Of a stretch of DNA of 64,000 nt, positions 22,027 to 32,242 are shown piece by piece (positions within the stretch are counted from its first letter, which is position 1; each line of letters begins with the position of its first letter). The stretch lies in NCBI GenBank assembly GCA_023014485.1, contig JAJOZX010001566.1, forward strand, positions 343,501 through 407,500. Reading direction: 5' to 3'. The translations under genes were made by a program, and so were the position numbers. Below the pieces are notes generated by a model. That model had not been told where the DNA came from, made no database searches, and saw only the letters and a list, made by a program, of their open reading frames with translations. The DNA is from Bathynomus jamesi (Eukaryota; Arthropoda; Malacostraca; Isopoda; Cirolanidae).

Positions 22027-24102
22027 TTTAAAATTTTTCCCGAGCAAAATGGCTAGTTCAGAGACTCCTAAAAAACAAAAACGTCTAATGACTTTCAACA
22101 AGGATTGGACAAAAACTTTCGATTGGATTCAGCCTGGTAGAGATCAGTTCACTGCAAGATGCAAGATATGCGACAATCACCCGTTTACAATAAGTCATGG
22201 TGGTGAAAATGATATAATGCGAAGTCCAAGGTACACATTGAAAATGTGAAGGCATCGGCAAGCTCACGAACACTTACTGATTTTTTTTGTGAAAAGGTTC
22301 CCAAGACGAAAATGAAGTGGCTTTCGCCGAAGCATCTTACTGCTACCACGCTGTTTATCATTCACATAGTTACAACTCAGCTGGATGCGGCAGCAGTTTA
22401 TTTAAAGGTATGTTTAAAGGTTCCAAAATTGCTGTTAAATTTTCTTGTGGATGGTCAAAGCTGTCATCGATCATCACAAACGTTTTGGCTTCACACTCTA
22501 AAGAGCTTGTACTGAAATCCTTAAGTGGTAATCATGCATTTTCTCTTTCTACTGATGCTTCCAACAAAGGAAACAAAAAATCCTTCCCGTTAGTCCTACG
22601 ATATTTTGATACTTCACAAGGAATCAGGACGTCCTTATTATCGTTCTTTTCTTTGGATTCCGAGGACTCAGCCACAATTTTTGCAGCAGCTCGGCAAAGG
22701 TTAGAAACAAACGGATTATCGCTTAAGCAAGTGGTGGCTTATGGAGCAGATAATGCCAATATAAACTATGGAAGTAAAAATAGTGTCTTCACAGCATTGC
22801 AGAGCCATAATTAACACCTCGTCAAAGCTGGTTGTAACTTGCACAAAATACACAATGCTATTAAAACCGCGTGTAACTGTCTAATGTATGATATAGAGGC
22901 AATCATCATAAGAATTTACGAGTTCAGCTCTTCCACTAAACAACGGTCGAACTAAAGGAATTTTTCAACTGGTTGGAGACCGATTGGTGTGAATTGTTGC
23001 GCTATGTGCCTACCCGATGGTTCTTTTTATTGCCAGCAATAGAAAGATTATTGCCTTATTTTGAGCCCGTTAAAGCTTATTTTTTAAGCCGACAGAGTGT
23101 GCCACCCATTTTAAAAATGTTTTTTTTATGATGAGCTTAGAGAAGCCTATCTAGGATTTGTAATGAACATTTGCACCGATATTCAGCCAGCATTGAAAAA
23201 ACTTGAAACAAATGAAGTGATAATTGTTGAGTTATACACAATCATGAGTAACATTCTACAAATGTTACGTGAGAAAAAGGCTGAAAATTTTATGGATTCT
23301 TGGCTCAGCAATTGATACAGAACTGCGATAATGAATCAGCAGTTAAACGATTCAACTTCGAGGATAGAAAACTTCAAGCCATAAGCTGCTTAGATTTGAA
23401 GAAAGTCCCAAAATTTGAAGAAATTGTGGAATTCGTTCATTTCTTCCAAATTGAAGTGAATGGTGATTTACTTTTCAACGAATTCATCTTTTAAAAAAGA
23501 TTCATTCTAGAATTTAGCGATAAGTCGCTACCTCTGGATCAACGCTGGGTGCTTTTCTTCAAGACCTTGCCATCTCCAAACCTTGCAAAAATTCTGGAGC
23601 ATATATTTTCCATTTCTCATTCCAACGCTGTCTGAAAGAATTTTCAGCTTGATGACAACCAACTGGAGGAAAGAGAGGAATCGGTTGCTCATCGAAAACT
23701 TAGAATCAGAACTCATAATTAAAGAAAAAATTTCTATGACTTGCAAGGAATTTCAGTTGTACTTGAAGTCAGAAGATGGAGCTAAAATTTTGAAGATTAA
23801 AAGTTCAGAAAAATATTGACATGTGTCATAATATAATTAGTAAAGCGATGTATACAATAATATTTAATATGCTATGATAATTTCAATATTATTTACGGTA
23901 TTTCAATATTATGTATAATAATTTCAATATTATTCACGATGTTTAATTGTTAAGCATTATTTTTTAATAAAATTTTCTAATTTTCTTTGTTGTAACTGTT
24001 GAAGAAATCTAGTTTCAATTTGAAAAAAATTTGGTCTTAAAAAAAAAGAACCTCAGAAAAATTTTTGACCCCCATGGGCATTTGAAAAATCTGGCAACCC
24101 TA
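21484..24102 (+). mobile_element. hAT transposon 2 inside the Maverick
   Basis: A 2619-bp element flanked by the 8-bp repeat CTACCCAG (21476-21483 and 24103-24110). The ends are TAGAGTTGCCAGA and, reversed, TAGGGTTGCCAGA. It carries (CA)n at about 21875-21924, (TAA)n at 22003-22024 and a broken transposase. It interrupts Maverick sequence. Confidence 0.92.
22049..23819 (+). pseudogene. hAT transposase of element 2, multiply broken
   Basis: Starts MASSETPKKQKRLMTFN with a zinc-finger-like start (ARCKICDNHPFTISHGGEND, about 22155-22215), a BED-type pattern. The core in the frame 22317-22814 has FSLSTDASNKGN (likely first Asp) and VVAYGADNANINYG (second Asp region). Later pieces include FNWLETDWCELLRYVPTRWF (about 22960-23020, several frames) and, at 23620-23680, TLSERIFSLMTTNWRKERNR, the C-terminal dimerisation block. 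Stops and frameshifts near 22230, 22300, 22815 and 23120 inactivate it. Order and length fit a full-size hAT transposase of about 580 codons. Confidence 0.75.
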
Positions 24103-24178
24103 CTACCCAGTCAACAATTATCGTAAGCCGTAGGGTTATAGTCGATTTTTAGAAATTATAGTAGGATATCACTGGTAT

Positions 24179-25629
24179 GATGACGTACCAGCAGAACTTC
24201 TGAAAAGTCTTGAAGGTGATGCTAGAGAAGAGGTGGATGTATTGTGCAGAAACGTGCATGAAAGTGGAGACTGGCCTGCTGACTTTATGAGAGTCTCTAT
24301 GATTACTATCCCCAAGAAACCGAGAGCCACCAAGTGTTCAGAATTTCGAACTATAAGCTTGGTCAGCCATGCATCAAAAATAATGCTAAGGATACTAACC
24401 AGAAGACTAACGAACAGAGCTGAGCAATACATTGGAGAGGATCAGTTTGGATTTAGGATAAAATGGAACAAGAGAAGCTATTGGTATTATGAGAATGATG
24501 GGAGAGAGAATGCTGGAACATGATCAGGAAATGTTTGTTTGTTTTATTGACTTGGAAAAAGCTTTTGACAGAGTTCAATGGAGGAAACTAATGGAAATAT
24601 TAAAGAATATTAATGTTGACTGGAGTGACCGTAGGCTGATAAAAAATCTATATCTTGGGCAGACTGTGAATGTTAGAGTTGCAGGAGGAGAATCGGAGCC
24701 TGGATTGGTTTGGGAGAGGGGTCAGGCAAGGATATTCCCTGTCCCCCGTGTTATTTAACATTTATGAGGAAGCAATGAAAATAGAAGCACTCTCAGATCT
24801 GGAAGAAGGAATCAGAGTGGGAGGTAAATTGGTCAAATATGTAAGGTTTGCAGATGACAAGGTATTTGTTTGTAGTACTGAGGAAGGACTGCAAAGAATG
24901 GTCAATAGCTTGATAACAACGGCGGAAGAAATCGGAATGAGAATTAATGAGACCAAGACAAAGTAATGAAAATTGCAAGAAGGAAAGGAGCACAAATGAA
25001 CCTAACGATAGGAAGTCGGACCTTTAGAAGAAGGTGAGCAGTTTAAATATCTGGGAAGTTTATTAACCAACAATGGAGATTGAATTAAGGAAGTAAGATC
25101 GAGAATTGGTATGGATAAGGTAGCTTTTGAGAGACAGAAAAGACTACTTACAGGTAAACTCAACTTGAAACTGAAGAAAAGGTTCGTAAAAAGCTTGATA
25201 TGGAGTGTAGTACTGTATGGAGCAGAAACATGGACACTGAAAATAACTGAAAAGAAACTCCTGGAAAGTTTTGAAATGTGGATTTGGAGAAGAATGCTAA
25301 AGATAAGCTGGAGGGAACGCCAAAGTAATGAGGAAGTACTGCAACAGGTGAGGGAGGAAAGAAGACTCATTAAGGTGATAAAAGTTAAGGTGATAAGAGA
25401 AAGACAGAAGAAATGGATCGGACATGTGTTGAGAGGAAAAGGATTGTTGAAGGAGGAGATAAAGGGTAGATATGAAGGTAGAAGGCCGAGGGGACGGAAA
25501 AGGAAAGCAATGCTGGATGATTTGAAGGCAGGCAGGAGCTACCATGAGATGAAAAGGCTAGCTCAGGATAGAAAACTATGGCTGGACACATGAGTTGGAC
25601 CTGCCTGATAAGCAGGACACGATGGATGG
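24179..25629 (+). mobile_element. LINE B copy 1, 5'-truncated non-LTR retrotransposon
   Basis: Flanked by an 11-bp target duplication ATCACTGGTAT (24168-24178 and 25630-25640). The 3' end is GATGGATGGAT, a short tandem tail like that of RTE-type LINEs. The reverse transcriptase is damaged; the endonuclease is missing. Inserted in Maverick sequence 66 bp after hAT 2. Confidence 0.9.
24233..25593 (+). pseudogene. LINE B reverse transcriptase
   Basis: Blocks in order: MITIPKKPRATKCSEFRTIS (fingers), FVCFIDLEKAFDRVQWRK (palm Asp), GVRQGYSLSPVLFNIYEEAM, VRFADDKVFVCSTEEG (catalytic FADD), FKYLGSLLTNNGD, SVVLYGAETWTLKITEKKL and RRPRGRKRKAMLDDLKAG near the end. Frame changes occur near 24465, 24500, 24690, 24965 and 25090. 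Aligns with copy 2 at 48709-49520. This is the standard LINE polymerase that copies its own RNA at a nicked site. Confidence 0.88.
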
Positions 25630-25640
25630 ATCACTGGTAT

Positions 25641-25897
25641 ATCGTATGAAACCGACGGTGACGAAGATGAGTCAATGCCGACTATAGCGGTTCCCAGTGC
25701 ATGTACGGTTTCTACGATAATGCTTGCAAAACCTACTATATTCCAACGCCAGGACGCCAGGTACTGAGTTGGAGTACACTAATATAAGGATATAAATAGG
25801 TAACTAATAAAATTACAGATAGAATATCAAAGTACATTTATTTTTCCTAAATATTTATAAAATTTGGTATAAAATATGGTACTTTCCTGTTATCCCA
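25641..25897. other. Maverick interior remnant
   Basis: Sequence between LINE B and the telomere-repeat hairpin. One frame reads SYETDGDEDESMPTIAVPSA (about 25645-25705) and then stops; its acidic, Pro-containing character suggests a protein remnant but no family is recognised. Confidence 0.35.
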
Positions 25898-26104
25898 GAC
25901 CCCAGACTTTTTGTCAGATTCGGACGCCACTTGCCAGATTGCCAAATTTTTTTTAAATGTTAAGTAACTAACCTAACCTAACCTAACCCAACCCCTGGTT
26001 AGGTTAGGTTAGGTTTGGTTAGTTACTTAACATTTAAAAAAAATTGGCATTAAAATTTGGCAATCTGGCAAGTAGCGTCCGAATCTAATAAAAAGTCTGG
26101 GGCC
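25898..26104. repeat. Fold-back hairpin with TTAGG telomere-like core
   Basis: Arms CCCAGACTTTTTGTCAGATT...AAATGTTAAGTAAC and its inverted copy pair for roughly 90 bp each. At the centre, four CCTAA-type units (about 25975-25995) face three to four TTAGG units (about 26000-26022). No clear target duplication. TTAGG is the arthropod telomere unit; the arrangement is a hairpin, not an array. Confidence 0.8.
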
Positions 26105-26222
26105 CGGGCCGGAGTGTTAATAAAATGTGTGCAGTTCGAAAAAATTAATGAAGATGTATGGTGCGCGTTCCGGGGAGTGGATGTAATAAAACATTAATGC
26201 CGATATTACTTCATGTATTGCA

Positions 26223-26373
26223 GATGGAAAAATTGTGTAAACGATTGCCGTGTATAATGGGTTACAAATATTCGTATGATTCGGTTCTTTCATGTAGGAA
26301 CAACGCCGTACACGAATCACTAACGCTTGGTATGACGCACCCGTGTGACTCATTCCCCCACACCTACCGCTGA
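26223..26373 (+). CDS. Possible short exon or small frame, unknown
   Basis: ATG at 26223 directly follows a splice-acceptor-like ATGTATTGCAG. It reads MEKLCKRLPCIMGYKYSYDS and ends after about 50 codons. A donor-like GGTATGA lies at about 26330. No family recognised. Listed because it lies just upstream of the intact 226-codon frame on the same strand. Confidence 0.2.
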
Positions 26374-26459
26374 GCCAAACCGCGCACCGGCGGCTCATAG
26401 TCACCTCCGAGCTTGACCCGACTGGACGTACTCTCCTCACAATAGAAAACTAATGAAAG

Positions 26460-27140
26460 ATGGAGCTTCCGTTGAGCAGTATCCTCAATACAGTATACGA
26501 TGTGTCCGTGTCGAAGTCAGTGTGTGTGTTCAGGCGTAATACCAGCGCTATTAATTATGTACTTGAAACGAAGTGTAGACAATCAAACTCTGGTAAACGA
26601 AATGTTATTTATTTAAGTGTTGAGGAGATGAACAGAATCTTCGTGGTGGTTGAGAAGTGGGGCAAGGACCGTTATAAAATACCTGTAGGTGTAGGCACAA
26701 AAAGAGAGAAGATTAGTGATGCACCTTCATGCTCCATTATTTGTACGTTGTGTATAAATCGTGATACAAACCAGCCATGCGTTCATATGCGGTTGATGTG
26801 CAAGAATGTAGCTGACAATAACGCCCTCATCCCCATGCGAAATCGTTTCATTCTCGATAGAATGTTTGAAGTCGTCGGCTTCCGCAAGCTAAAACCTATA
26901 TTAGACGCGCGTGTTGCCGATATCCCTTATTTAGACACGGTTCTTGAATACGCGCACAACGCTCTGCTCGATGGTTTTACCGAGTGCAGGGAGGAGCAAG
27001 GCGAGAATGGTTTGGAGTTGGGTGCGTATTTAGAAGGTATATACTCCTCGAAATATCACGAACTTTGGTACAAAGGACTTGAGCGGTACAGGGCTGAGCT
27101 CACTTCGCTGTTCACCCTGAAGAACTACCTCTTTATATAA
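26460..27140 (+). CDS. Intact 226-codon gene of unknown function in Maverick DNA
   Basis: The longest undamaged frame in the Maverick block. ATG at 26460 is in good context (AAAGATGG) and the stop is TAA at 27138-27140. Visible features are NVIYLSVEEMNRIFVVVEKW (residues about 60-80), a Cys cluster (CSIICTLCINRDTNQPCVHM, about 91-110) of the pattern CxxxCxxC that could bind metal, and an acidic to aromatic C-terminal part (GAYLEGIYSSKYHELWYKGL). No signal peptide or membrane segment. I recognise no family. After the hAT insertion, the same frame continues at 28124 across two stops as EKEFRVEKLGLERI, so the gene may once have been longer. Survival of the frame among dead neighbours is notable. 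Confidence 0.5.
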   Translation: MELPLSSILNTVYDVSVSKSVCVFRRNTSAINYVLETKCRQSNSGKRNVIYLSVEEMNRIFVVVEKWGKDRYKIPVGVGTKREKISDAPSCSIICTLCINRDTNQPCVHMRLMCKNVADNNALIPMRNRFILDRMFEVVGFRKLKPILDARVADIPYLDTVLEYAHNALLDGFTECREEQGENGLELGAYLEGIYSSKYHELWYKGLERYRAELTSLFTLKNYLFI

Positions 27141-27166
27141 CGAGTAGTTGTCGGCACGATTTAGAA

Positions 27167-28117
27167 CAGTGCCCTTCAACCTTTTTATGCCTACCGCCCA
27201 CTTTTACTATTTTTATGTGAGATAAATTAGCCAACCGCCCACCAAAATTAAAAATCCAACAAACATATATTAAAAATTATGTATGGTACATTATATATAT
27301 TATATAATAAAACATTATGCGATCAGTAATTTAAAAATCTTTTTCCACATATTGGGATATACATTTGACATCTTTTTATTTTGCCAAAGCTGCATATAAC
27401 CACCGTTATTGAAATTTCCCTTGCTTTCCTCATCATGTCTGAGTTCTAATAGCTCCTCTTGACATGTTACATCAGCTTCAGTAACATTTGCAGTAAACGG
27501 GTTTACTATCCAATCATATACTTCCATGGTTAAAACATCACTGAATCGATTTTCAAAATCCGTTTCAAGTTTATTGAGATGATCAATAAACCTTTGTGTA
27601 TCAATTGTTGTTATGTCATCCTTAATAGATAACAATTCTGGAAACTGGTGAAATTCCCTTTTTGAAAGATTGTGACTAAATAAATCCAGCTTTTCAATGA
27701 ATAATGAGATAACTTTTTGGCAATTCATGAGTGTCATATTGGCTCCTTGAAGCTGCAAATTACAATCATTGCATTTCTTAAATATTCCTGCCAAATAACA
27801 AGCATCATTTTTTATCATTTTTAACTTTTGGCTAAGATCAACTTCATTTTGGTCTTCTAGAAACTGCACTACGCTCTCATATAGTTCAACAAAACGAGTT
27901 AAACATGCACCCTTCGAGAGCCATCGGACCTCTGTGTGTAATAATAACCTAACAAATTGTTCATCATTGTCATGACACAACTGACGAAACATTCGATCAT
28001 TTTTTGCATACAATATTGTAAATTTTGTTGAATTTTACAAGAATTTTATAAATTTTCTTGCCGCCCACCTAAAAGCTCAAATCGCCCACTAGATATCGCC
28101 CAGGTTGAAGACCGCTG
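27167..28117 (-). mobile_element. hAT transposon 3, internally deleted
   Basis: A 951-bp element flanked by ATTTAGAA (27159-27166 and 28118-28125). Ends CAGTGCCCTTCAACC and, reversed, CAGCGGTCTTCAACC; CCGCCCAC motifs recur beside both ends. Contains part of a ZBED-type transposase on the minus strand. Confidence 0.93.
27315..28013 (-). CDS. ZBED5/FAM200-like hAT transposase fragment
   Basis: A 232-codon undamaged frame. It starts inside the core: RQLCHDNDEQFVRLLLHTEV, then RWLSKGACLTRFVELYESVV, which is the helical insertion region following the catalytic Asp pair in the ZBED5/FAM200/SCAND3-like hAT group. It ends in ELLELRHDEES and MWKKIFKLLIA, before the usual dimerisation block. The BED finger and first catalytic residues are missing at the N terminus, so the protein cannot be an active transposase. 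The clean frame suggests recent deletion or purifying constraint until recently. Confidence 0.75.
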   Translation of the reverse strand: MYAKNDRMFRQLCHDNDEQFVRLLLHTEVRWLSKGACLTRFVELYESVVQFLEDQNEVDLSQKLKMIKNDACYLAGIFKKCNDCNLQLQGANMTLMNCQKVISLFIEKLDLFSHNLSKREFHQFPELLSIKDDITTIDTQRFIDHLNKLETDFENRFSDVLTMEVYDWIVNPFTANVTEADVTCQEELLELRHDEESKGNFNNGGYMQLWQNKKMSNVYPNMWKKIFKLLIA

Positions 28118-28125
28118 ATTTAGAA

Positions 28126-28383
28126 GATTACTTCAATTGCCGATATACGTTGTGAAAAAGAATTCAGGGTTGAAAAGCTCGGCTTGGAAAGAATAAACCC
28201 TCGTTTGGAAAGGAGTGTTTATAAACTAGATTTTAATAATGATGTTGTGGCAAACGATGCCCTCTTTGTGCGTGCTTTTGAATGTATTCTATCCGTGTTT
28301 AATGAGTGATAACTTGCCATCCAATTGTAAAGTAGGTACAAAAATAGTGTTAAATGAGCTGAAAGCCCTTTATATTGAATATA
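28126..28383 (+). pseudogene. Downstream continuation of the unknown Maverick gene
   Basis: In the frame of the 226-codon gene (two stops between them, at 27138 and 27162) this reads ITSIADIRCEKEFRVEKLGL and RLERSVYKLDFNNDVVANDA, then ends at a double stop near 28310. A second frame continues as SNCKVGTKIVLNELKALYIE, whose stop would be at the Tc1 insertion point. Looks coding, no family recognised. Confidence 0.3.
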
Positions 28384-29774
28384 CAGTGCCCGCGAAAAGT
28401 ATCCGATCACTCAAGAAAATACAATATTTTCCCTTGATATTCAGAGACACGTAATTCACTTTCTATTTGTTCTAGCGACATCTGGTAACTTTGAGGTTGC
28501 TCGCTGATATGAGAGCTATCCAACGCATTCTCAAATTAGTGTTCTGGTAGCCTTCGTTGCGGGTGGCTGTGTCTCAAATTTGTCAGATTTCACTGTTTGT
28601 GTAAATTTCTTGATATTTTTTTTTTTTACAGAAAGTGGTGTAAATAAAATTTATATATAATGTGTGCTAAAAAACAACTTAAGAGTGATTGTCGAGGTGC
28701 TATTGTTGCTTTGCATGCATGTGGGAAATCACAGAGACAGATAGCTAAGGAATTAAACATATCCCAAAGTACCGTTAATTTATGGGTTTCACGGCTGAGA
28801 ACAATGGTGGCCTAACCACGCCAGTCCCTAAAAAACGATCTGGCAGACCGAGAAAAACAAATTCGCGAACAGACAAACTTATGAAACCTTTAGTATTGAA
28901 AAACCCAACAATAACTGCGAAAGAAATAAAATTTAATATGAATAATTTGTTATCTGGTGTTTCTGAACGAACTATCCAGGAGCGGCTCCAAAAAGAACTC
29001 GGATTACCATCTCGCCATGCTGCTAAGAAAACCGTTCATTAATGAAAAAATGCGTAAAAACGTGTCGCATTTTGTAAAAAATACATTCATTGGACTGTTG
29101 ATGACTGGAAGAAGGTTTTATTTAGCGATGAGTCGACATTTTTGACATTCAGAAGTTGTCCAAAAAAGGTTCACCGGCCTATTGGCTCAAATAGGATGGA
29201 CCCTAAATACACCCTAAAGACAATGAAACACCCTCCAAGTGTGATGGTTTGGGGTTGTTTCGGTTACTATGGGCGTGGAAACTTATATTTTCTTCCGAAG
29301 AACACAACTATGAATGGTGCACGGTATTTAGCAATGCTACAGGATAACTTTCCAATGGCAATGGCAATCCAAAGGACAAAAACATACATGCATGATGGTG
29401 CACCATGTCACAGGGCCAAAATAGTGACAAAATGGATTACTGACAATAAATTTGATATTTTGGATTGGCCTGGTAATAGTCCAGATCTCAATCCGATAGA
29501 AAATCTGTGGCTAATAATAAAAAATAAGGTTGAATGCCACGACACTGGCTCAGTCGAAAAATTACAAGAGGCCATCAAAAGGTATGGTGCAAGGAAATAT
29601 CAGTGGAAGTTTGTCAAAACTTGATTAAATCCATGCCAAAACGTCTAGAACAAGTCATCCAAACCAAAGGACAGATGACAAAATACTAATATAAGGTTAG
29701 TATACATTTAAACATTGTTTTTTATGTAAAAAATACAAATTTCAAGGGTGATCGGATACTTTTCGCGGGCACTG
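28384..29774 (+). mobile_element. Tc1 transposon copy 2
   Basis: A 1391-bp element flanked by TA, with the same perfect termini as copy 1 and near-identical interior. It has landed in Maverick DNA, at TA in TTGAATA|GATATCC. The few differences from copy 1 are mostly 1-bp indels and substitutions in the transposase gene, implying very recent movement. Confidence 0.95.
28661..29683 (+). pseudogene. Tc1 transposase copy 2, frameshifted
   Basis: Starts at ATG 28661 (MCAKKQLKSDCRGAIVALHA). A 1-bp loss near 28793 (GGGCTAAG to GGCTGAG) shifts the frame inside the first helix-turn-helix; the region around 29000-29060 is less damaged than in copy 1. MHDGAPCHRA and NSPDLNPIENLW are intact in the 29142-29624 frame. 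A 1-bp loss near 29580 shifts the C terminus. DD34E as in copy 1. Confidence 0.9.
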
Positions 29775-30275
29775 TAGATATCCACATACTTTGAGTGGTG
29801 AAATATTCTAAATCGTATTTATTGTGTAGTACAAAGCAATGAGGATGTAACTGTGGATTCGATTACGTGTGAGTTTAGTATTTTATTTAAGCGCGGTAGA
29901 ACTTAACGCGCGTATTTTTTTATGTATATATATTATCCATGTATTGGATTTAGAATTTTTTCCCTATTATTTTTGAAGGTTATATATGTGTGTATTTTTT
30001 GATGTGTATATATATTAAACGTGTATATAGATTTCTTCTGTACTATTATTATTTTTTATTATATATTTATTTCCTATATATTTCCCGAGCTGAATAAATG
30101 TATGCTAAACAATTATTCCTGTTTTTAATGCAATTCCAAGCTATATATATATATATATATATGTGTGTGTTAAATAAATCGTTTGGCGATAAGTGTATAA
30201 GTAAATAGAATGATGTAGTTGTGTTTTATTATTCAAAGTGTATATATAAACGATATTATTTTTGGGTATTAATGA
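29775..30275 (-). repeat. Right end of the Maverick with diverged inverted repeat
   Basis: About 30080-30275, reversed, matches 10110-10260 motif by motif (AATAATATCGTTTAT, TTGAATAATAAAACAC, ATCATTCT, CGCCAAAC). An interior (TA)n with TG steps at about 30143-30166 is absent from the left copy. 29775-30080 is AT-rich with GTATATATATTA repeats and no coding. Confidence 0.55.
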
Positions 30276-30284
30276 AACAAGTGC

Positions 30285-30287
<3 letters not shown>

Positions 30288-30343
<56 letters not shown>
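30288..30343. repeat. (TA)n microsatellite at Maverick/mariner junction
   Basis: About 45 bp of TA followed by CACACA; the next mariner starts at once. Confidence 0.95.
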
Positions 30344-31710
30344 AGGGCCACTCAATATATTTTCCTCCATCTTTTTTTTCTTTCCAAGTTTCCTTGTAAG
30401 TTCCAGAAATTTTGTGCACAAGTAGTTACATACCTTTTTTACAAGGTTTTATTTTTCCACCTAGTCTCCATCCTTTTCTACGGCTTTCCTCCACCTCGAA
30501 ACAAGGGCCTTTATTCCTTGCTGATAAAAGTCCGCTGGGTTCCGCTGGAGCCACCCATTAACCACCTCAACAACCTCATCGTCACTCTGAAACTTTCTTC
30601 CACGAATAGCATCCTTCATTGGCCCAAACAAATCGAAGTCTGAAGGTGCCAGATCCGGGCTGTATGGAGGGTGAGATAACACAGTCAAGCGCATTTTTGT
30701 GATGGCCTCTCTTGTTTGCAAACTGTTGTATGGTTTTGCGCTATCGTGCAAGAAAAGGACGTCTTCCAGTTTTCTATCCGGTCGAACTCGCTTTATACGT
30801 CTCCGGAGTCTCTGTAGGGTAGAAATATATGCCTCTCAGTTGATTGTTTGTCCTTTCTTCATAATATCCCCCAGAATCACCCCTTTCATGTCCCACAAGA
30901 TGGTGGCCATAACCTTCCCTGCAGAGGGAGCCATTTGGAACGTTTTCTTGCGTGGGGAGTTTGCGTGATGCCACTCCATGGATTGGCGTTTTGTATCAGG
31001 TTCAAAGTAGTGTACCCAAGTCTCATCCACAGTCACAATTCGTGAAAGGAAGTCCTCCCCCTCTGTCTCGTATTGAACTCAGAAGCAATTTCTTTTCTTT
31101 GGGCTTTGTGATCTTCAGTCAGTTCCCGAGGAACAAACCGCGAACTCACTTTTGAGTATCCCAATTACTGAATTATCTTATTCACACTTCCTTCACTAAT
31201 TCCTAGCTCCAGTGATAGCTCCTTGTATGTGACGCGCCGATTTGATCGAATGATGCTGTTAACACGTTGCACAGAGTGAGATGTGACAGCCGATGCCAGG
31301 AGACCGCTGCGTGGCTCATCATCGAGGCTGGCTCTCCCTCTCTCCGATGAAAGTGAACGTTTAGACCAGCGTCCAACTGTGCTTCGATCAACAACATCTC
31401 TGTAAACGTTTTGTAGACATTTGTGAATATTTCCAACTGTTTCCTTCTCTGTGGTTAAGAACTCGATAACAGCTCTCTGTTTACGACGCACATCACTGTC
31501 AGACGCCATTTTCGTAACTGCGTTAACCATCGGTTTTATAAAAGGACGTTTAAAAGCTATTTTATGCAAGGAGCGGAGGTTCAAACTGGAAAAATCGGGT
31601 TATGTGAAGCGCAGAAAGTTCACACTTACGGCCCAAAAGACATTTCAGCCCCATGGCCTATTATTTAGCTAAGAAAAAAGGGCAGGGCAAAATATATTGA
31701 GTTCCCCTAG
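30343..31710 (-). mobile_element. mariner, DD34D type
   Basis: About 1.37 kb. Left end CGAGGGCCACTCAATATATT and right end, reversed, CTAGGGGAACTCAATATATT form imperfect 28-30-bp inverted repeats. Transposase lies on the minus strand. (TA)n flanks both sides. Size is normal for a full-length mariner. Confidence 0.85.
30461..31509 (-). pseudogene. mariner transposase, DD34D type, frameshifted
   Basis: Starts MASDSDVRRKQRAVIEFLTT with two helix-turn-helix units (NVYRDVVDRSTVGRWSKRSL; YKELSLELGISEGSVNKIIQ) separated by DEPRSGLL, the GRP-like hinge. The catalytic part has VDETWVHYFEPDTKRQSMEW (first Asp), FLHDSAKPYNS (second Asp; Ala-Arg changed to Ser-Ala-Lys) and HPPYSPDLAPSDFDLFGPMK (third Asp). 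Frame changes near 31165, 31080-31040 and 30835-30760 inactivate it. The sequence resembles the irritans/mellifera-type mariners. Confidence 0.85.
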
Positions 31711-31723
31711 TATATATATATAT

Positions 31724-32022
31724 GCGCCTCGGTGGTGTAGTGGTTAGCGTCGCTGATTACGAATCTATCGGCCCCGGGTTCAAGACCCGGTGACGGCAGC
31801 CGGCGCGCAGCAAAACCCAGCTGTTCATCCTTCCACACAATAAAGAAAGTGGTTGATAGATAAATGGGTACCCTGGGTGGCCTAGTAGTTAAGACGTTGG
31901 GCTGCTGGTGGGGCGTGGTTCTGATTCCGCGTTAAACTGTAGGTCTAAGGTGGAGTGAAAAGCTTGACCTTCGTCAGAATGAAGAATTCGGGCGGAAGCT
32001 AACCAAAGGTTAACCCAAAGGT
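31724..32022 (+). repeat. Dimeric tRNA-derived SINE, copy 1
   Basis: First tRNA-like unit at 31724-31800: A-box GGTGTAGTGGTTAGCG and B-box GGGTTCAAGACCC. A second at about 31868-31931: GGCCTAGTAGTTAAGACG and GTGGTTCTGATTCC. The 3' tail has GCTTGACCTTCGTCAGAATG and AGCTAACCAAAGG and ends in TA. Four more copies or parts lie at 38420, 44679, 44856 and 45141. Confidence 0.85.
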
Positions 32023-32081
32023 ATATATATAAAAACGATATTATTTTTGATGCATGTGTGCTTTAATTCGAATCAATAAAA

Positions 32082-32120
<39 letters not shown>

Positions 32121-32127
32121 TATGTCT

Positions 32128-32242
32128 TCTAAACACTTTCTAAGCCAGCTGGCTGTCTCTACATTCTTGCACTCTCTCCTGGCTGGGCTGATCTTCATTA
32201 TGTTATGAGACATAGCAGTGAGAACATCTCTCCATTAATATA
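32128..32242 (-). repeat. Dispersed TTGGCTTAGAAG repeat, inverted copy
   Basis: Reverse complement carries ATGGAGAGATGTTCTCACTG, CATAACATAATGAAGATCAG and CAGCTGGCTTAGAAAG, matching 8835-9030 and 9783-9970. Preceded by (TA)n at about 32083-32117. Confidence 0.6.

Noticed and set aside
25975..26022. Interstitial telomere array
   Set aside because: Only three or four units on each strand, facing each other at the tip of a hairpin.
30141..30419. Open frames translating to long IYIYIY or THTHTH runs (also at 12779, 13918, 46071, 46090, 51466, 62000 and elsewhere)
   Set aside because: They are translations of TA, CA and GA microsatellites and have no coding meaning.
31724..31800. Functional tRNA gene
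   Set aside because: A and B boxes exist but the acceptor strands do not pair well and the unit is part of a dimeric SINE with five copies.
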